NCBI GenBank assembly: GCA_000310025.1
Contig: FN648728.1
Span: 1 to 61,053, forward strand
Length of the DNA: 61,053 nucleotides
Direction of reading: 5' to 3'
Origin: Ectocarpus siliculosus
Lineage: Eukaryota; Sar; Phaeophyceae; Ectocarpales; Ectocarpaceae
Shown here piece after piece: positions 32,200 to 45,500 of the stretch (within the stretch, counting starts at the first letter, position 1; each line of letters starts with the position of its first letter). A program made the position numbers and the translations under genes. The notes under the pieces were generated by a model. That model worked only from the letters and a program-made list of their open reading frames with translations. It ran no database searches and was not told the DNA's origin.

Positions 32200-33395
32200 A
32201 CGCGGGCTAAGGGGAGACGTACACGATTCTTCTTTTGGTGGAGTTTTTGGTGGAGGCGTCCGCGGACGTCCAGGGTCGTCGGCGGACGCTTACAAGGGTG
32301 TCCACGGGGACTCGTCCGCAAACGCGTCCACGGAGGTCCGTGAAAGTTGTCACCACAGCGAAACGCCCAGGGAATTCAATGACCCAATTGGCTGTGAAGC
32401 CAGTTGAGGAGGGCTAGGGTGTACCCGAAGGTGACCTGTATCAGTTCCACACAGGTTTCATCGAAGTTTGTAGGAAGAAAAACGAATAATAGACATCTCG
32501 GGGGGGCCACTTCAACAAACCGGGTCGCAGATCTTGCGTCGAACATGTTGGGACACGCAGAGTAGACTAGTGGTAAAATATTATTTCCAAATGGTACGTT
32601 GAGCTTCAATGAACACACGCAACTGGTGCTCCCGGTAACTCGAAACGCAGGCACATTATTTTTCACCTGTCGGCGTAGACGGGATGCGGGTTGTCGGCTG
32701 CCCCAACGCTGTCCCCGCAGGGGGTGTTTGTTTGCCGTACCCCCGAGCTGCGATGGCTTCGCCTGGCCTGCAGCGAATTAATCGACCAATTCCAAGCGAT
32801 CTCATTCATGCCGCCAGCAATGACAGTTTTGTATGGCTCTGGGGCAACGCAGTTGATTCAACCAATACGAAAATTACGTACATGGTGCAGAGCTCACTGA
32901 GCGTCGGCGGCAGCAAGGAAACCACACGCTCTATCCCCAGTTCCCAGATGGATCCATCAGCCCTCGATCGGGCCTACTCCTACACTTTGAGCAAGCACGC
33001 CGTCATGAAACCTAGGCTACCTTCTCTTGTTCTTCCCGCTCTTGTTTCTCCCTCCCCGCCTCCTCCTCCCCCTTTTCCTCTTGGCCATATATCCCGGGGG
33101 TGGCCTGTCAATGCAATACGACAAAACGCGGACCGCGTTGTGAAGTAGCAAGGCGGCGAGAACAACGCTTTCCGCCAATGATGTTACCACCCTCGGATTA
33201 ACGGTGTAGTAAATAGTACATGGCAAAACATCACGGGTTGGAAGCAATCACGGGCGAACCCGGGCTTCCGACCGCGTAGCTACCTCGCGACGGGTCAGAC
33301 GGACAACTGCGGCATAGATCAGACACTTCTTCCTGCAGCAAGAAACGAAGCGAGATAGTCAACAAAAGACTCTTGTTCATCAATATCCAGTAGAA
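32200..33395. other. No confident gene; GTCCGCGGACG-type motifs at 32250-32345
   Basis: Several copies of GTCC(G/A)CGGA(C/G)GTCC-like, partly palindromic words lie at 32250-32345. A plus-strand frame at 32753-33148 (MASPGLQRINRPIPSDL...) has fairly protein-like codons up to about 33005, then turns Pro-rich; I cannot assign it. The 33040-33090 stretch is a C/T-rich tract. Confidence 0.35.
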
Positions 33396-33725
33396 CTACT
33401 GCAGGCTTCGACGGTCATCACCCTGTTCAGTTGGTAGAACCTCGACCACACCAAATCGAATGAAAAACGTCCAATGAAACCGCGCGTTTGCCACGCAGCG
33501 TGTCGTGCAGAGCGCGAGCTGGGGCGTGTAAGGCCAAGACAACCAGCCCAACTCCAACCCTACCCGAAACCAAAACCTTCTTTTTCTGATTCGATTCGTG
33601 CTTTCGACCTCTGAAACTATATCGCCTTTGTGCAATGAGACGTATCTGTCTCCTGCCACTTCGCCACTGTGAAAGTTGACGCGCTCCTCTGCATCTTCGG
33701 GCATGTCTAGCTCACTGGTCGGCAT
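33396..33725 (-). CDS. Hypothetical protein or first exon, up to 109 aa
   Basis: The frame starts MPTSELDMPEDAEERVNF at an ATG and is acidic and polar for about 40 residues, then basic (RIRKRR). A possible GT donor (TTTCGG/GTAGGG) follows the RFWFR codons. Codon choice in the first half is coding-like. No family recognised; a chance frame cannot be excluded. Confidence 0.25.
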   Translation of the reverse strand: MPTSELDMPEDAEERVNFHSGEVAGDRYVSLHKGDIVSEVESTNRIRKRRFWFRVGLELGWLSWPYTPQLALCTTRCVANARFHWTFFIRFGVVEVLPTEQGDDRRSLQ

Positions 33726-34442
33726 GACAGATGTACGAGAATAGTGAAGGGGGTTCGGTTGGTAGAGTTGCTTGATACTCTGTGCCCTGGTGGCCGTTCC
33801 ACCCGTGTGTGGTAGCTAGTAGGGAAGGGAGACAAAAGTTACCGGCGCTACGCGAGGCAAAAACGCGAATCCTTCTCAACGGTACGCAAGGTTCAACTTC
33901 ACCGCCACGGCAGTACCGCCATGTGTGGCCTCCGGATCAGCAGGTGATATCGAGCCTGAAATAAAGAAAAAGACACGAAATGCAACAAGCAAGGTGCATT
34001 GGAAGGGGGTAATGCGCGAACTATAACAGCATACGGAATGGGCTGTCAAAGCCATAGCCCTGTGTATCCACGCCACCAGCCCCCGCCTCCTCTCGTTTGT
34101 TTCCGGGCCTTACTGTAGTCCTACCTTGATCCATACTGCCACTGTTGCCACCGCCTAACATCCACCTGGACGAGGTCGACACAGCAGGGAACAGTCCGTT
34201 GGTTCAAGGAGCAACACGATGCTATTGATCTGTTCGCAGTTTGTTCTGGACTCAGGCAGGGCTTATACATACATGCACACAGCCCTAGACCACATTTCGC
34301 GCTGCAATAACAGCCTAGTTTTCAACCTGCGCATGGCCCAAAGCGTACCCTTGGTATCAAAACGAACACCACAGCGCGACCACACAGCCCAACCACTCAA
34401 CAAGCCGAATGGAGGCAATCAAATGCATACCTGTCCTCCACG
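33726..34442. other. No recognisable gene
   Basis: No supported feature seen. Confidence 0.5.
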
Positions 34443-34760
34443 ATGGCCTGTTTTGGCGCTTCCGAGCCTGCTGCTTCTGCTGCTGCTGCTGCTGCTCGTA
34501 CCGCCTTCGCTGTTTGGGCTGCCGCTGTGGACTCTTCAGATTTTGTAGCGGCCACCCTTCCCGCTGCGTGGGCCGCCGATACCGCCTACTCCGCTATGAC
34601 GACCCCCGCCTCTGGCTCCTCCGCCGGCTTCAAGACCTTGGCCTTGACAGCCTACTTCTTCGCGATGATGGCCGCTTGGGACACCCTTGGAGCTGCCAGA
34701 GACAAAGACAGCGAGCCAACGCCTCACGTACGAGTCACGACCTCTTCATCGACGGCTTGA
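34443..34760 (+). CDS. Possible Ala-rich membrane protein, 105 aa
   Basis: Starts MACFGASEPAAS in a reasonable context (CCACGATGG). The first (CTG)n run is read as poly-Ala (residues about 10-18). A hydrophobic helix lies near residues 66-88 (FKTLALTAYFFAMMAAW), followed by a polar Asp/Arg/Thr/Ser tail. Third-position preference for C (GCC, TTC, ACC, GGC, AAG) is stronger than in nearby chance frames, which supports coding. The alternative minus-strand frame is Gly/Arg-rich and less convincing. No family recognised; introns or a longer gene are possible. Confidence 0.35.
   Translation: MACFGASEPAASAAAAAARTAFAVWAAAVDSSDFVAATLPAAWAADTAYSAMTTPASGSSAGFKTLALTAYFFAMMAAWDTLGAARDKDSEPTPHVRVTTSSSTA
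34467..34496. repeat. (CTG)n microsatellite
   Basis: Imperfect CTG run; read as Ala codons in the plus-strand candidate gene. Confidence 0.9.
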
Positions 34761-37568
34761 AGGCTAGAGAACGCGAGCCCCGCCTTGTCTGAAGAGTCTG
34801 TCCGTTCCTCTCTCGCCGCCGCCATGCCTGCAGCAACGGTGATATCACGGATACAGCTTGTGTTAGCCATTCTCTCGTGTGTGTTGCAGCTGCCAACATT
34901 CGAAAAAAAACGTTTCACCAAGAATAACTTCCGCAACCATCACCGACAAGTTCATCACCGCGTTACTGTAATATACAGCCCCACTTCCTGGCGGTAGGTT
35001 TGGAGTGATGAGTGTTTATCCTCTCCCTCTCTCGGCCGCCGCACATCCACCCGTTATTCTTCTGGAAGGCTTCACACACATTCATGATGTTTCGGTCGGC
35101 GTTTCAACCATGCTGCTTTTAATGATGGAACGCGGTGTCTGGGATGTCAGTAGCCACCTAATTCGTGGTCGGAGGTCATGGCCGACGGAAGGTCCCGCCG
35201 CCCCTCAGGTCAGGTCTACATTCTCTTGAAGGAATGTGTGGGCAATGGGTTGGCCGGAACAACCCCGGCCGTGGATACCTACCGGCCTAGCAAGGACACG
35301 ATTAGAACTGTTCGATCTAGGACTTCATTTGTGATCTTGTATCTTCGTTTGGTGTTAATATGTTTTGTGTCGCGCGCCGAGCGGGGGCGATGGGCTCTAA
35401 TGAGCACCCTCGCTCGTCCAATGTGTCGCCGGCGATGTCTCACTGTCTAGGGCCCTCTGTTTTTTCTCGGTTCTACTAGAAGCAGAAGGTGGGATGGGCT
35501 ACCCCGCCAGAATGTGACCCAGGTGGAGACACGCCCGGTACGATAGATGCGAGAGTAGTCGTCATGGGGATGAAGCACCAGAGGGAGTATGCTGTTTGTA
35601 GGGCAGAAAAAAATGGAAAATGGTCGACGCTATGATCCCGCGTGCACAAGTGTAGACGATTTGTTGCGTAGTGCGTGCCGCAAACGACACGAGGTATCAC
35701 ACCCACCCAGGAAAAGACACCCACACAATACGACGCCCGGTGCCCATAGTTTTGGATCTCAAACGAAGAGTCGAAGTACCACCCGGGTTACGCAAGATAT
35801 CGCACCCCCTAAGGTCAGGACGCATGTAGTCACGCACCCCATGATACCCTCACCCCGGTGATGACAACCACCATACAGTGGTCCATGATGGCGTACCACA
35901 TGGCCCAGCAGGGTGAACCACACCCCGTACTTAATGCAAACAAACAATTTATTGTGTCTCCCCCGCCTTCTTGACGTACTCTCTTTTGTACCAGGCGGTA
36001 TGTTTCGCTACATGGCAGCATTATACTTCTTTCGCTGTTGTCGAGAGAGCGCTGTTGGTTTTCATCGCCCAGGCAGTGGTGTCAGTGCTATCACCCCCGC
36101 TCACTACCACAGCAGCACATACAGGGGTATCACACGCCCTCAGCACCACGCCCCTTGCACGTGTGGCCGCAGCCACGGTAGGTAGTTATTTGCAGGCAGT
36201 GCTAAGACACACACCCTAGCTTCCACACAACTTCGGTCCCTGTAAGTGTGCGGCAGTGGTATCTCACATGCCTCCCGCGCGCTGTGCTTCATCATCCGGA
36301 ATACACGAGATAGCACACCTCCCACAGAATCCAACACCTGGTGGTACGTGTCCTAAACGCCAAAATGTTATCCATGGGGTGTGTTACCTTGTGTCGAATA
36401 CGAGAAATTCGGCGACAAGAGGCGAAACAAAACGCCGTTGTTCTTCCCCAGCCCACCTTGTACTCATTGAGATACCCTTGGTCCTGCCGGAAGTTACTAA
36501 AGAGCGAAGGTTGTTGTCCTCAACACCCGGTGCAAGTCGACCAATCATCGAAAATCCATGTTTGGTTCGAAGTTGTCGCGCGCATTTTTCGGCAGGGAGA
36601 AAAGCGAGGGCGCAATTGCTGTCAAACCCGACTCCGGCCACACCACGAGTGTTGCTCTGTCCGACTCCATTCACCTATCACCACCTTTGCAACACGTGTT
36701 TCTGAACGTGCGGTGTCTTGCAGCCGCAGGGTTCCCGTACGCTCCTTTCGGTACTCTTGAAAACCCGTATATGAAATCGGAGTGTTTCCTATTTGTTTCG
36801 CCAAGCATGATCCTCGGTTCATTCTCGGCTTCTTTTTTGGGTCTTGTGCCAATTATATTCGACAACAGATGGGTCCCTACACGCTGTTGTTATTAGTCAT
36901 CGAAGTGGCAGGAAGCCGCAAACGTGACGTGAACCCACTGTTCGTGTGTACGTGGCACCAGGAAGCATGATCCCACCGTGGGAGGGTCAGACGGAGGACG
37001 TCCTGAAAAGATGCAACACCTCTTGTGAACGGCTGTCGAAGGTGTCGTCGGAACGCATCATCTTTTTTACTGCCGCGATGTTCGCTCGACGCTATTCTTG
37101 CACGATGGATATGTGGAATGTGTGCCCAAGGTGGAGCGCTAGCGCTAGCTTCAACGATGGTCGTTCACGATCATGGAGTCCTCGGATACACCATACAGCG
37201 TAGTGTGCAGGACGACAGGGGTAAAACCCATGGGCGAAATCTTCGCACAAATTCTTGCTGTTGCCCACATGGACTTAACATTTGTCGGCCCCTACACATC
37301 CCACAGCAGTCACCATAGGTTTCAAGGACGTCTACGGGTGTGGTGCGTACAGCCTGCCAGGTATCGTAGCGACCCGTTCATCAAGGAGGTAGCATGCTAT
37401 GGTGATTGGGTGAGAGGTCTGCCTTTCGTGGAGATTTCGCACGGGTGTGAAAAATCCGTCGAGCCAGTTCTCGTGGGCCATAGTAGACAGCCTTAGAGCA
37501 AGGGTGCAACTTTTCGCGCGCACCTAGGTACCGGGAGTGCCGAATCCAAGAAAGAAAAAAAAACAGAT
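34761..37568. other. No recognisable gene
   Basis: Open frames up to 149 residues overlap on both strands without motifs. Blocks such as GTATCACACGCC, GGTATCTCACATGCC and GAGGTATCACACCC recur between 35690 and 36400, hinting at an old repeat. Nothing further can be supported. Confidence 0.4.
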
Positions 37569-37576
37569 GTTTGTTG

Positions 37577-38624
37577 TAGGGTAGTGCACGGAGTAGAACC
37601 GCTCCGAGGAGCGTTTTGTTTTTTGTCTGGTTCCACGGAGCGGCGCGGAGCGGTGTTTTTCATTTGAAAATATCACGGAGCGGTGCGGAGCGGTTTATCC
37701 GAGGGCCAACGTCTCACGGAGCGGAGCGTTTTTTTCATGTCACGGAGCGGAGCAAAGCGCTTTATTCGTAGTGCGGTTTTTTCACGGAGCGGTTTTGTTT
37801 ACGCCGTGGCACAAACCGTGCGAAACCGTGGCCTTGAGGACGGTTTTCCGTCAGAAAAAAACGTCGAAACCGCACGGATATCCGTACAAAATCGAGTACC
37901 ATCTGCAATTTCGTGAAAAACGTTGGGTTCGGCACACCGAAAACCGATGTTTCCGCACCGTGTGCTGTGGTTGGAGGCCGCCGGTGACATCGCCGCTAGG
38001 ACAGCCCAAACAGACCAAAAAGCTGCCATCCATTATTCAGCCATTCAGAAAGGAACCGTTCCTCACATCGATACCTCCTCGACTCCAACGTTCCTGCAAC
38101 AAGAACCACCACCACCACCACCACCACCACCACAACAAGGAGGGTGGTCGCCAGAAAGGCGGTCGCCAGAGTCGGGTGTCGACTCCATCAGAGATAGGCA
38201 GACGTGCACATAGACTGATGTGCACGGAGTGTGTGTGCTTTATTGCTAGCATCGACCGCGCTAACCGGCTGACGAATATAAAGAGTGTGTGTGTGGCGCG
38301 GACTGCTGTGTGTAAAAGCACGGTTATCATGCTATTATGTTATTGTTGTGTAGCTGCCGTGAAAATGGAATATGTAGAAGAAAAGAAAAAACTACCGTGA
38401 CTCCGTTGGAAACTGTGACTGTGTTGCCGTTTTTTCCGTTCTTGTGTGATGGAGTAGCTCAAACTGCTCCGTGAAAAAACACTGTACGCATACTTGGGAA
38501 GTCCCACGGAGCGGAGTGGTTTATCCGAGGGCAAAATTATCCCGGAGCGGAGCGGAGCGGTTTTTCTCAAGGGAAAATCTCACGGAGCGGAGCGGTTAAG
38601 AAAAACGCTCCGTGAACTACCCTG
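37577..38624. mobile_element. hAT-type MITE, 1,048 bp
   Basis: The right end in reverse complement reads CAGGGTAGTTCACGGAGCG and the left end TAGGGTAGTGCACGGAG, matching the C/TAGGG start of hAT elements. The flanking octamers GTTTGTTG (37569-37576) and GTTTTCTG (38625-38632) match at six of eight positions, as expected for an aged 8-bp duplication. Many CACGGAGCGG/GGAGCGGAGCGG motifs crowd both ends (37590-37800 and 38455-38620). No transposase gene is present. Confidence 0.75.
38105..38133. repeat. (ACC)n microsatellite
   Basis: Near-perfect ACC run inside the hAT-type MITE. Confidence 0.95.
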
Positions 38625-38632
38625 GTTTTCTG

Positions 38633-41600
38633 TTATTCCTTGTAATCGTATGCATTCAAGTGCACGTCGAACCTGTTTAATTACCCGGTGCTACCAAGAT
38701 GCTGTGAGGCACAAAAATAAGCCTTACATGCCGGCGCTTCAAGAATGTGCCGAAAGAAACACACACAACAACCATCATCGTGCACATCATCTACACCCAC
38801 GTCCTCCACCGAAATTTCAGTGAAATTACGAAAAAGCTCAGAGTATGTAGCACCATCACGCCTCTGCGCGCGTAAACGAAGAACCCCAATGCCGGACGGA
38901 AGCCGCGGAACATGTTTGTCTCTCATCATATACTGCTGTAGGAGCTCGCAAGTACGCTGAGAGTGTTCGCCTACCGTTCCGCCCTGCATTTTTTGTCGAC
39001 ATTCTCGCACACAAATCTGCAAACCCTAACCCTAACCCTGCGGCAACAACCCGAAGAGAACACCGTTTCGGGGTGCGTTTACACCCCCTCGAACCTATGC
39101 CCGACTCCTCTTCCTCTCCTTGTCCTCCTCCTCCTCTTTGTCCCCTCCTTCCTCGTCTTGTTCCCCCTCCCCCCCTCCATTTTCCTCACTGCGCTCTCCC
39201 CCTCCGAGTTTACTTCTTCTACTGTGAACCATTAATGGGCTTGTCTTGCGCTGCAACAATGTAGCTGCTGCTGCTGGGCATGGGTGTGCAGTTGCTCCTC
39301 GCTTAACGCTGCTGGCAGCGGGCAACGGGCTCTAAACAGCGCTCCTGACTCCTCCTACGATGTGTGTATTTGGCCGCCGTTGGGCTAGAATACTACAGCG
39401 AGAGATTCCGAACCAAACGCTTACCGCAGGACTTGACTCACCAAGTACAGGATAGAGGGAGGTAAACAGCGGGAGCGCCGCGGTGACTCGTCCTCGATCC
39501 GCCGAGACTGCCTCGCTGCACAGCTCTTCTTGTTGCATGTGTGAGGCGGTTTGGGGATATTTTTGTTGCACGGTCATGATGGTGTTCACCATGTCAAAAT
39601 CCATCCGATTTGTTGCCCCTCTTTCTCTGCAGTAGATGGTGGGCTGCTGTGAGTGGCAGACCGCGGTATACCCTGTATCGTCTTCTGAGGCAGAGAGCAG
39701 AGAGCGGAGCAGAGAGAGCAGCAGGTGTAGGTGATATGGTGACATCTGCAGCATGCTTCCCTTCATTTTTTGTCCGGGCGGCCGGACTGCTGACTTACGC
39801 CAATCAACACTCACCGCACTCCGCACCCAGACACTCGATCTGTAGGTACCTATACCTTCCCAGCTATAACTTCTCACGTCGCTCCTATCCCACCCACACT
39901 CCCACAAAGCGCATCCCATATCACAGTCACCACTGCTGCCACCAATATGACACCAACAATCCCATCTAAAGACCAGCTGCCACCAATATGACACCCACAA
40001 TCCCATCCAAAGACCAGCCAGCCGGATATCATGTAAATAGGTCCAACTCCCCGTCCGTAGCTATTCTTCTCAAACATCCATACCCACCCCCCGTTGCACC
40101 AGTTGGCACCCCCCGCCGCCGCCTCCGACTCGGCCCCTACTGCAGTGCTGCTGCTGCGTGTGTGGCGGACGCGAAGCCACACAGCGGTACCAACAGCAGT
40201 AGTGACGTATTGGCATGACTACTGTCGCTCTATATTTATTTATTTTCTTGTTTACGTGGTTGGGTTGCATGCCAGATAGATAGTAGGTGATCTCTCTGTC
40301 CTGATGCTGTACGAAACATCGATGGTGGAAAGATCAATGTCTTCTTTGGGTCGTCGCCGTCCAGCTGCTGTTGGGATAATAAGTACAGGGAACTCGACCT
40401 GGAAAATACCTTGGGTTAATCTCTGTTCCTCCCTGGTCCCTGAAATCTCCGGGGTGAATCTCTATCCATCCCCCCTGCTGGGGCGCCGCCTCTTTCGTGC
40501 AGTTTCGCCCAAAGCCAAGGCAATATACTAATCGATGCTATTCAGAGAGGTTAAACGTCGGTCGAAACGAAAAATAGCACTGGTTTGAGTCCGAGAATAC
40601 CGAGAAAAAACTGTTCCGAGAAAAACTGTTCGTGTTACATGGGTTCTCCGCAGTCGGAAACACGATGTCGATGGAACCATGCATAGCACACAAACCGTGG
40701 TCAGGACACAACCGCCGTCCAGCATAACCTTACGAGGATTGCGTCACTACGAGACCACCCGTTGGAGGCCTCTTTCGTGTGTGGCGTTGGAAATGGTTGG
40801 GATTGGTTGATGAACTTAGCGACTAACATGTTACCGTTCCCCCCTCTCCTATCGAAACGTCAACATGGTGCCATCGTCTTGAACTGGCCACCGAAAATTA
40901 TAGTACATGCAACTTCTATGGATCTTGTCGCGAACCACCTTTCTTTCAGCTCCTCCGCGGTCCATCCAACCCACCTAAGCTGGCACCCTCAAGTACAACG
41001 TGGTCATATGTATATTTTCCGAGGAATTCCGAGGTTTCGTGTCCAATCAACGTCCAATGCAGCACCCAGCGACCAGCACCCTTCACATCGACCAAATCAT
41101 TCCACCCAAAGCAAAACTTCACGTGAACTCCCTTCCCACCAACACTGCACTGGCTCCTACCTCGGCTACTTTTGTCGCGAAATCAAGACCAAACGATTGC
41201 AACATTGAACCGACACCATTCGACGCGCGATCGTAGAACGTTATTTCCCCCAAGTTTATACATGCAACAGATAAAGAGTGCATGCACTTCGACTTTCTTG
41301 CGTCTACATGTCGCACAAATGAAAAACGCCGAAGCAAACCTCACAGACATTGCCCCATTTCAACAGCAAAACCTCTGAATTGTAGCATACTCGAGACAAA
41401 CATTATTGGGAAAACGTCCCTGCTGACCCAGGTCTTGCCAATCCATCACCCTGAAAATATTAGCGTACCACCCATGACACCGAGCCCGACGCGATTTCAC
41501 AGCCCTCTAAACCTTAACGCTGGGTTTTCAAGCTGCCGTACACAAACCCATCTGTTATAAGCCCATCCGAAGCAAAGGCCGCCAACGGATACCATTTTTC

Positions 41601-42531
41601 TAGCGCTTGGATCCCCATACCGGACAAAAAAACAAGCAGCTAAACTTGACCGTCTGTTCGTCATCGAGGAACTCTTGAAAGCATCTTTGCCGTTCTTTGG
41701 TTGTGTGCACAAATTTTCACAGCAACAGCAACGTTCGGATCAACATGAATGTAGCACCATTACATGCTGATCCAACACCAACAACCGCACCAGGATGCAG
41801 TTACCACACCGGCAAGAAGCAGATATCAGAATCCGCTACGCTGATGTTTTTCTTGGACCCACCACACTTCCCTTAGACTACGCTGGTTGTACGGCAGCAC
41901 CTATCGTGCTATCTACATACGCATACCTGAACACCAAACGCACCACCAACACAAGCAAAATCTGATGGCGACCTCTCCGGAACCCTCCCAACACGAAGCA
42001 TGTTCGAGCCGTGCTTCTGTCGTACACCCCCGGCCACACCCAGCAACACAGACTGCGGTGGCGCTACCGCCACGACAACGCCAATCTCCAAAAGGTTCAA
42101 AGGAAAGCGTACCCGACTCACAGATATGACAAAGGCTGCAAAAGCTAAAAAACAAAGCAACACACGTTTCGTTTTGACCTCCCACCTCCGGCAGCCGATG
42201 TAAACAACGCTTTTCTGTTCGGCTATCTGTCTCCTCTATCGCGGTTTCCCAAAATCGTTTGATCCCTCTTGCTCTAACCTCCACCAATGAACGAAAAAGA
42301 ACTATAAACCGCTCCATCAAACATGCGACCCGACAATAACTACGAAATCAACCGCATGGAGAGGGCAGCAGTGTTAAAAGGCCTCCGTTGCTCTGTCTCA
42401 GAGAATTTTGGAACTCGGCCTGTCCAGCACGGCTGTAGCACACTAGCCTGAACCAAGTCGGCAAAGCCAGCGTCGCCAAGCTCAAGAAAACGCTGTCTTC
42501 ATTTCAGGCCTCCCGAAGTTCGGTAGCAGTA
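38633..42531. other. No confident gene; small repeats and possible coding relics
   Basis: Three telomere-type CCCTAA units lie at 39022-39039, a 41-bp tandem duplication at 39936-40017, and pyrimidine-rich DNA at 39100-39230. Between about 41000 and 42200 the plus strand has discontinuous protein-like segments (for example KLDRLFVIEELLKASLPFFG near 41646) broken by stops, which may be remnants of a retroelement polyprotein. No catalytic motif is visible, so I do not name one. Confidence 0.35.
39022..39039. repeat. Short interstitial telomere-like repeat
   Basis: AACCCTAACCCTAACCCT, three units of CCCTAA. Too short to imply a chromosome end. Confidence 0.8.
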
Positions 42532-45500
42532 TCAGGAAGCTTTCTGCATACGTTGACCATTCTCCGCCAGCACCTTTTCCACGTGGGCCAGCATCGCCAG
42601 TTCTTGCGGAGAGCTCCCCAACGCCACCTTCGGGGGGTAAACGAAAAGCATCAACGAGGCAAAACAATGGGTTAACAGCAGCTTTTCATGTTCGAGAAAA
42701 CACTCGGCGATATACGCCCGGGCAGGTCCCTGGGGGGGACTCTGGAGGGCCAAGTGCTGGGTTTTATTATATTCCAGTCGCCGCGTTGTTTCTCTGCTCC
42801 GGGTGCTTCAATTCAAATCATGTATGGGTTTCTTTTTTCGTCCTTGGGAACACCGGAAAAAGCACAAACAAAAAAGCAGCACGCAGGAACAGCAGCAGTG
42901 GCACAACGATCCTGCTGTCCTCACCTCTCCTGCCCCACCGTAATGCACAGGAAAGTGCTCGGATGGAATGACCTTTAGCATCTCGTCTTCCACATTGGCG
43001 ACGGGCAACAGGTCGATCTTTTTCTTGGTCGCCTCGTTTAGCATCGGTTTCACTAGCGCGAACACCGAGTTGAAGAATGACGGCGCATTCAGGATCATAA
43101 TCTGCGTATACAGTAGCAGAGCGCGACGAAAGGAGCCAAAGGTGGAGGCGCATCAATATTTAAAGTTGCTGCTTTACCACACGGCATCAGTGTCCGACGT
43201 CGACGGATCCCCTGGCAGCGATTTATTGTACCACTAAAAATCTCCAGCAACCCCCCATCATTTGGCAACAACAAAAAAAACGTTCTTGAAGATAGAATCT
43301 CCGACTGGGCGGCGACGCACCATACGATGTAGAGCGGTTAACAAAAAATGGGTCACGGAAGAACAAAAACACGGGTGTAGCCCATGGGAAAAAACGGTCG
43401 CCCCGGTGGTCTAGTTGGTATCCGCGAAACCTTCTAGAGGTCGGGTCAGGGGTTCGAATCCCAGCGTAAGCGAGCTTGTCTTGCAAAGTGAGTGTTTATC
43501 TCGCTTCCGCTCCTGGTCTAGTGGATAGCGCTAGTTCGTGTGTACACAGAGGGAAGAGAGTGCTGAACTCTTCTCGCATTAAAAATCGAAGGCAAAGTAC
43601 CGCAGGAGGGGAGGGTAGAGAGGGGCTCTTCTGTGTGACCACGGGTTGGAAGTAAACGGCACTAGTGCTGTGAGCGCTGATTTGAAGTGAAGACAAAAAA
43701 ATGCATATATATATATATGGGAAGGACACTTTTATCATACCTGGGCAAGAAAAAAGGAGGCGACACAAACGAGGCTACAACCAACAACGTCCCTACTACA
43801 TATTTCATATTTCAAGCGATTTATTACCCTCGTCATTCGACGTCGAGCACGCAGTAGGTGCTTACCGCAAGGTCTCGCCTCTCTATAATAGTGACGAGCC
43901 ACGATGCGGTGTCAAATCAGGTATCCTGTGGCCCTGTTCACGTCTTTGATGCTATCGCGACGAGCGCGTTCCACAACGCTTTCCCTCGTTAACAAGCAAG
44001 TCGAACATGTTGCACTCACGAGCAAGCGTCTGCTTCTTCTCTTGTCCCTCTGGGATTTAAATCCGCTCCCTTCCCTTCACCCAAGGGGTCAACATGTGCG
44101 TTTAGATCACAGGGTCAGAGGGTTCCACACTGCTACTGCATGGACGTCAACGTAGTAGGTAGAGCGACCCGTCGCGGTGCACACAAGACACATCACAAGG
44201 TTCACCTTGAACGAGCGCTGCGGATAGTGCCTCGACATCATCCCGACGCTGGTCTTGAGAAACGCCAACGACTCGCCGACGAGGTCCCTGAACCTCACCC
44301 CGGCCAAGTCGATCACAATCGTGATGCGCTGGCTTTGCCTGGGCTGGAGCACCTGTGGCAACCCGTACGGGAAACAGGGCCAACAGAAACAAAACAATGC
44401 TGAAAATGCATCCAAGGCATGAGGCGGGCCGCAGAACAATCGCAGGGCACAATACGCACGACATCCAAAAAAGGAAAAGGCTCTTGTGCAGGACTCCGTC
44501 CGCCATCCTGTCACCTTCCACAAGAACTCCATGCAGTACACGTAGTGGTCCAGCAGTTCCGACTTGGTGATGCCCAGCCTCTTGAGCTCAGCAATGTCAG
44601 ACATGCCAGGTCTCTCGTAGTAAGTCACCCGCCCATCCTTGTCCGGGAGGTGAAAGCAGTGGGCGTACTTGCTCTTTATTAGCGCAAACCTGTTGTTGCG
44701 GGAGTTTCGGAGAGGACGGCAATGCTGGGGTTGAGAAAAAATGAGTTCCTTGTACGCACTTGCCGAGTACGAAAAAGCGTAGGGTTATGTCGGTCCACAA
44801 TGGAGCGACCAAAGGGTGCACGACCACGCGAGCTGTACGTGCAGCACACACCAACAGACCAAAGGCATGAGATGAACTTCCCAAGGTACTACGACTTGCT
44901 TTCTCCATCCGATCCCATCGATCATGTCGCCACCATTTCGCCGGAAAAAGGGCGAGGGGACCGTAACTGAGACAGCGCTTCCAATTGTACACGCGAAGGC
45001 CTTGAACAGCACCCATGTGCCGTCGAGCCATGGTGAGTCCCTGACTGGAACCGATGAAGATCACAAAAACGAAAACAACAACACCCTTCCTAAGAGACCA
45101 ACATACTACTCGAGAGTAATCCTCGTTACGACCACCGCTCAAAGAATCTACGTCGTACTATTATAGTATATCGAGGCAGGGCTTACCATAGAAGCACACT
45201 TTCTTGGACGGGTGCCTTGGACAACCGCAAAATAAGTCTAAATACAGACATTCCAAAGCAGTCTTCGACATGCGTACTGTATTGACGGCGTTACAGCACG
45301 TGATCATCCACCCCCCCCCCCTCGACGGGCTGTGTGCTGCATCCAATCCAACACCCTCGTATGCGGCATGAGGAACGTGGCAAATTTGGATGCTTGGAGT
45401 GCGGTGCATTCCTCTAAGACTTGAGGTATTCCTAGGAGGTCAAGGCTACAATAGCAGCTCCTCCGCCATCGAAGAAATTAGCGCCCAAGTAAAATCCCTG

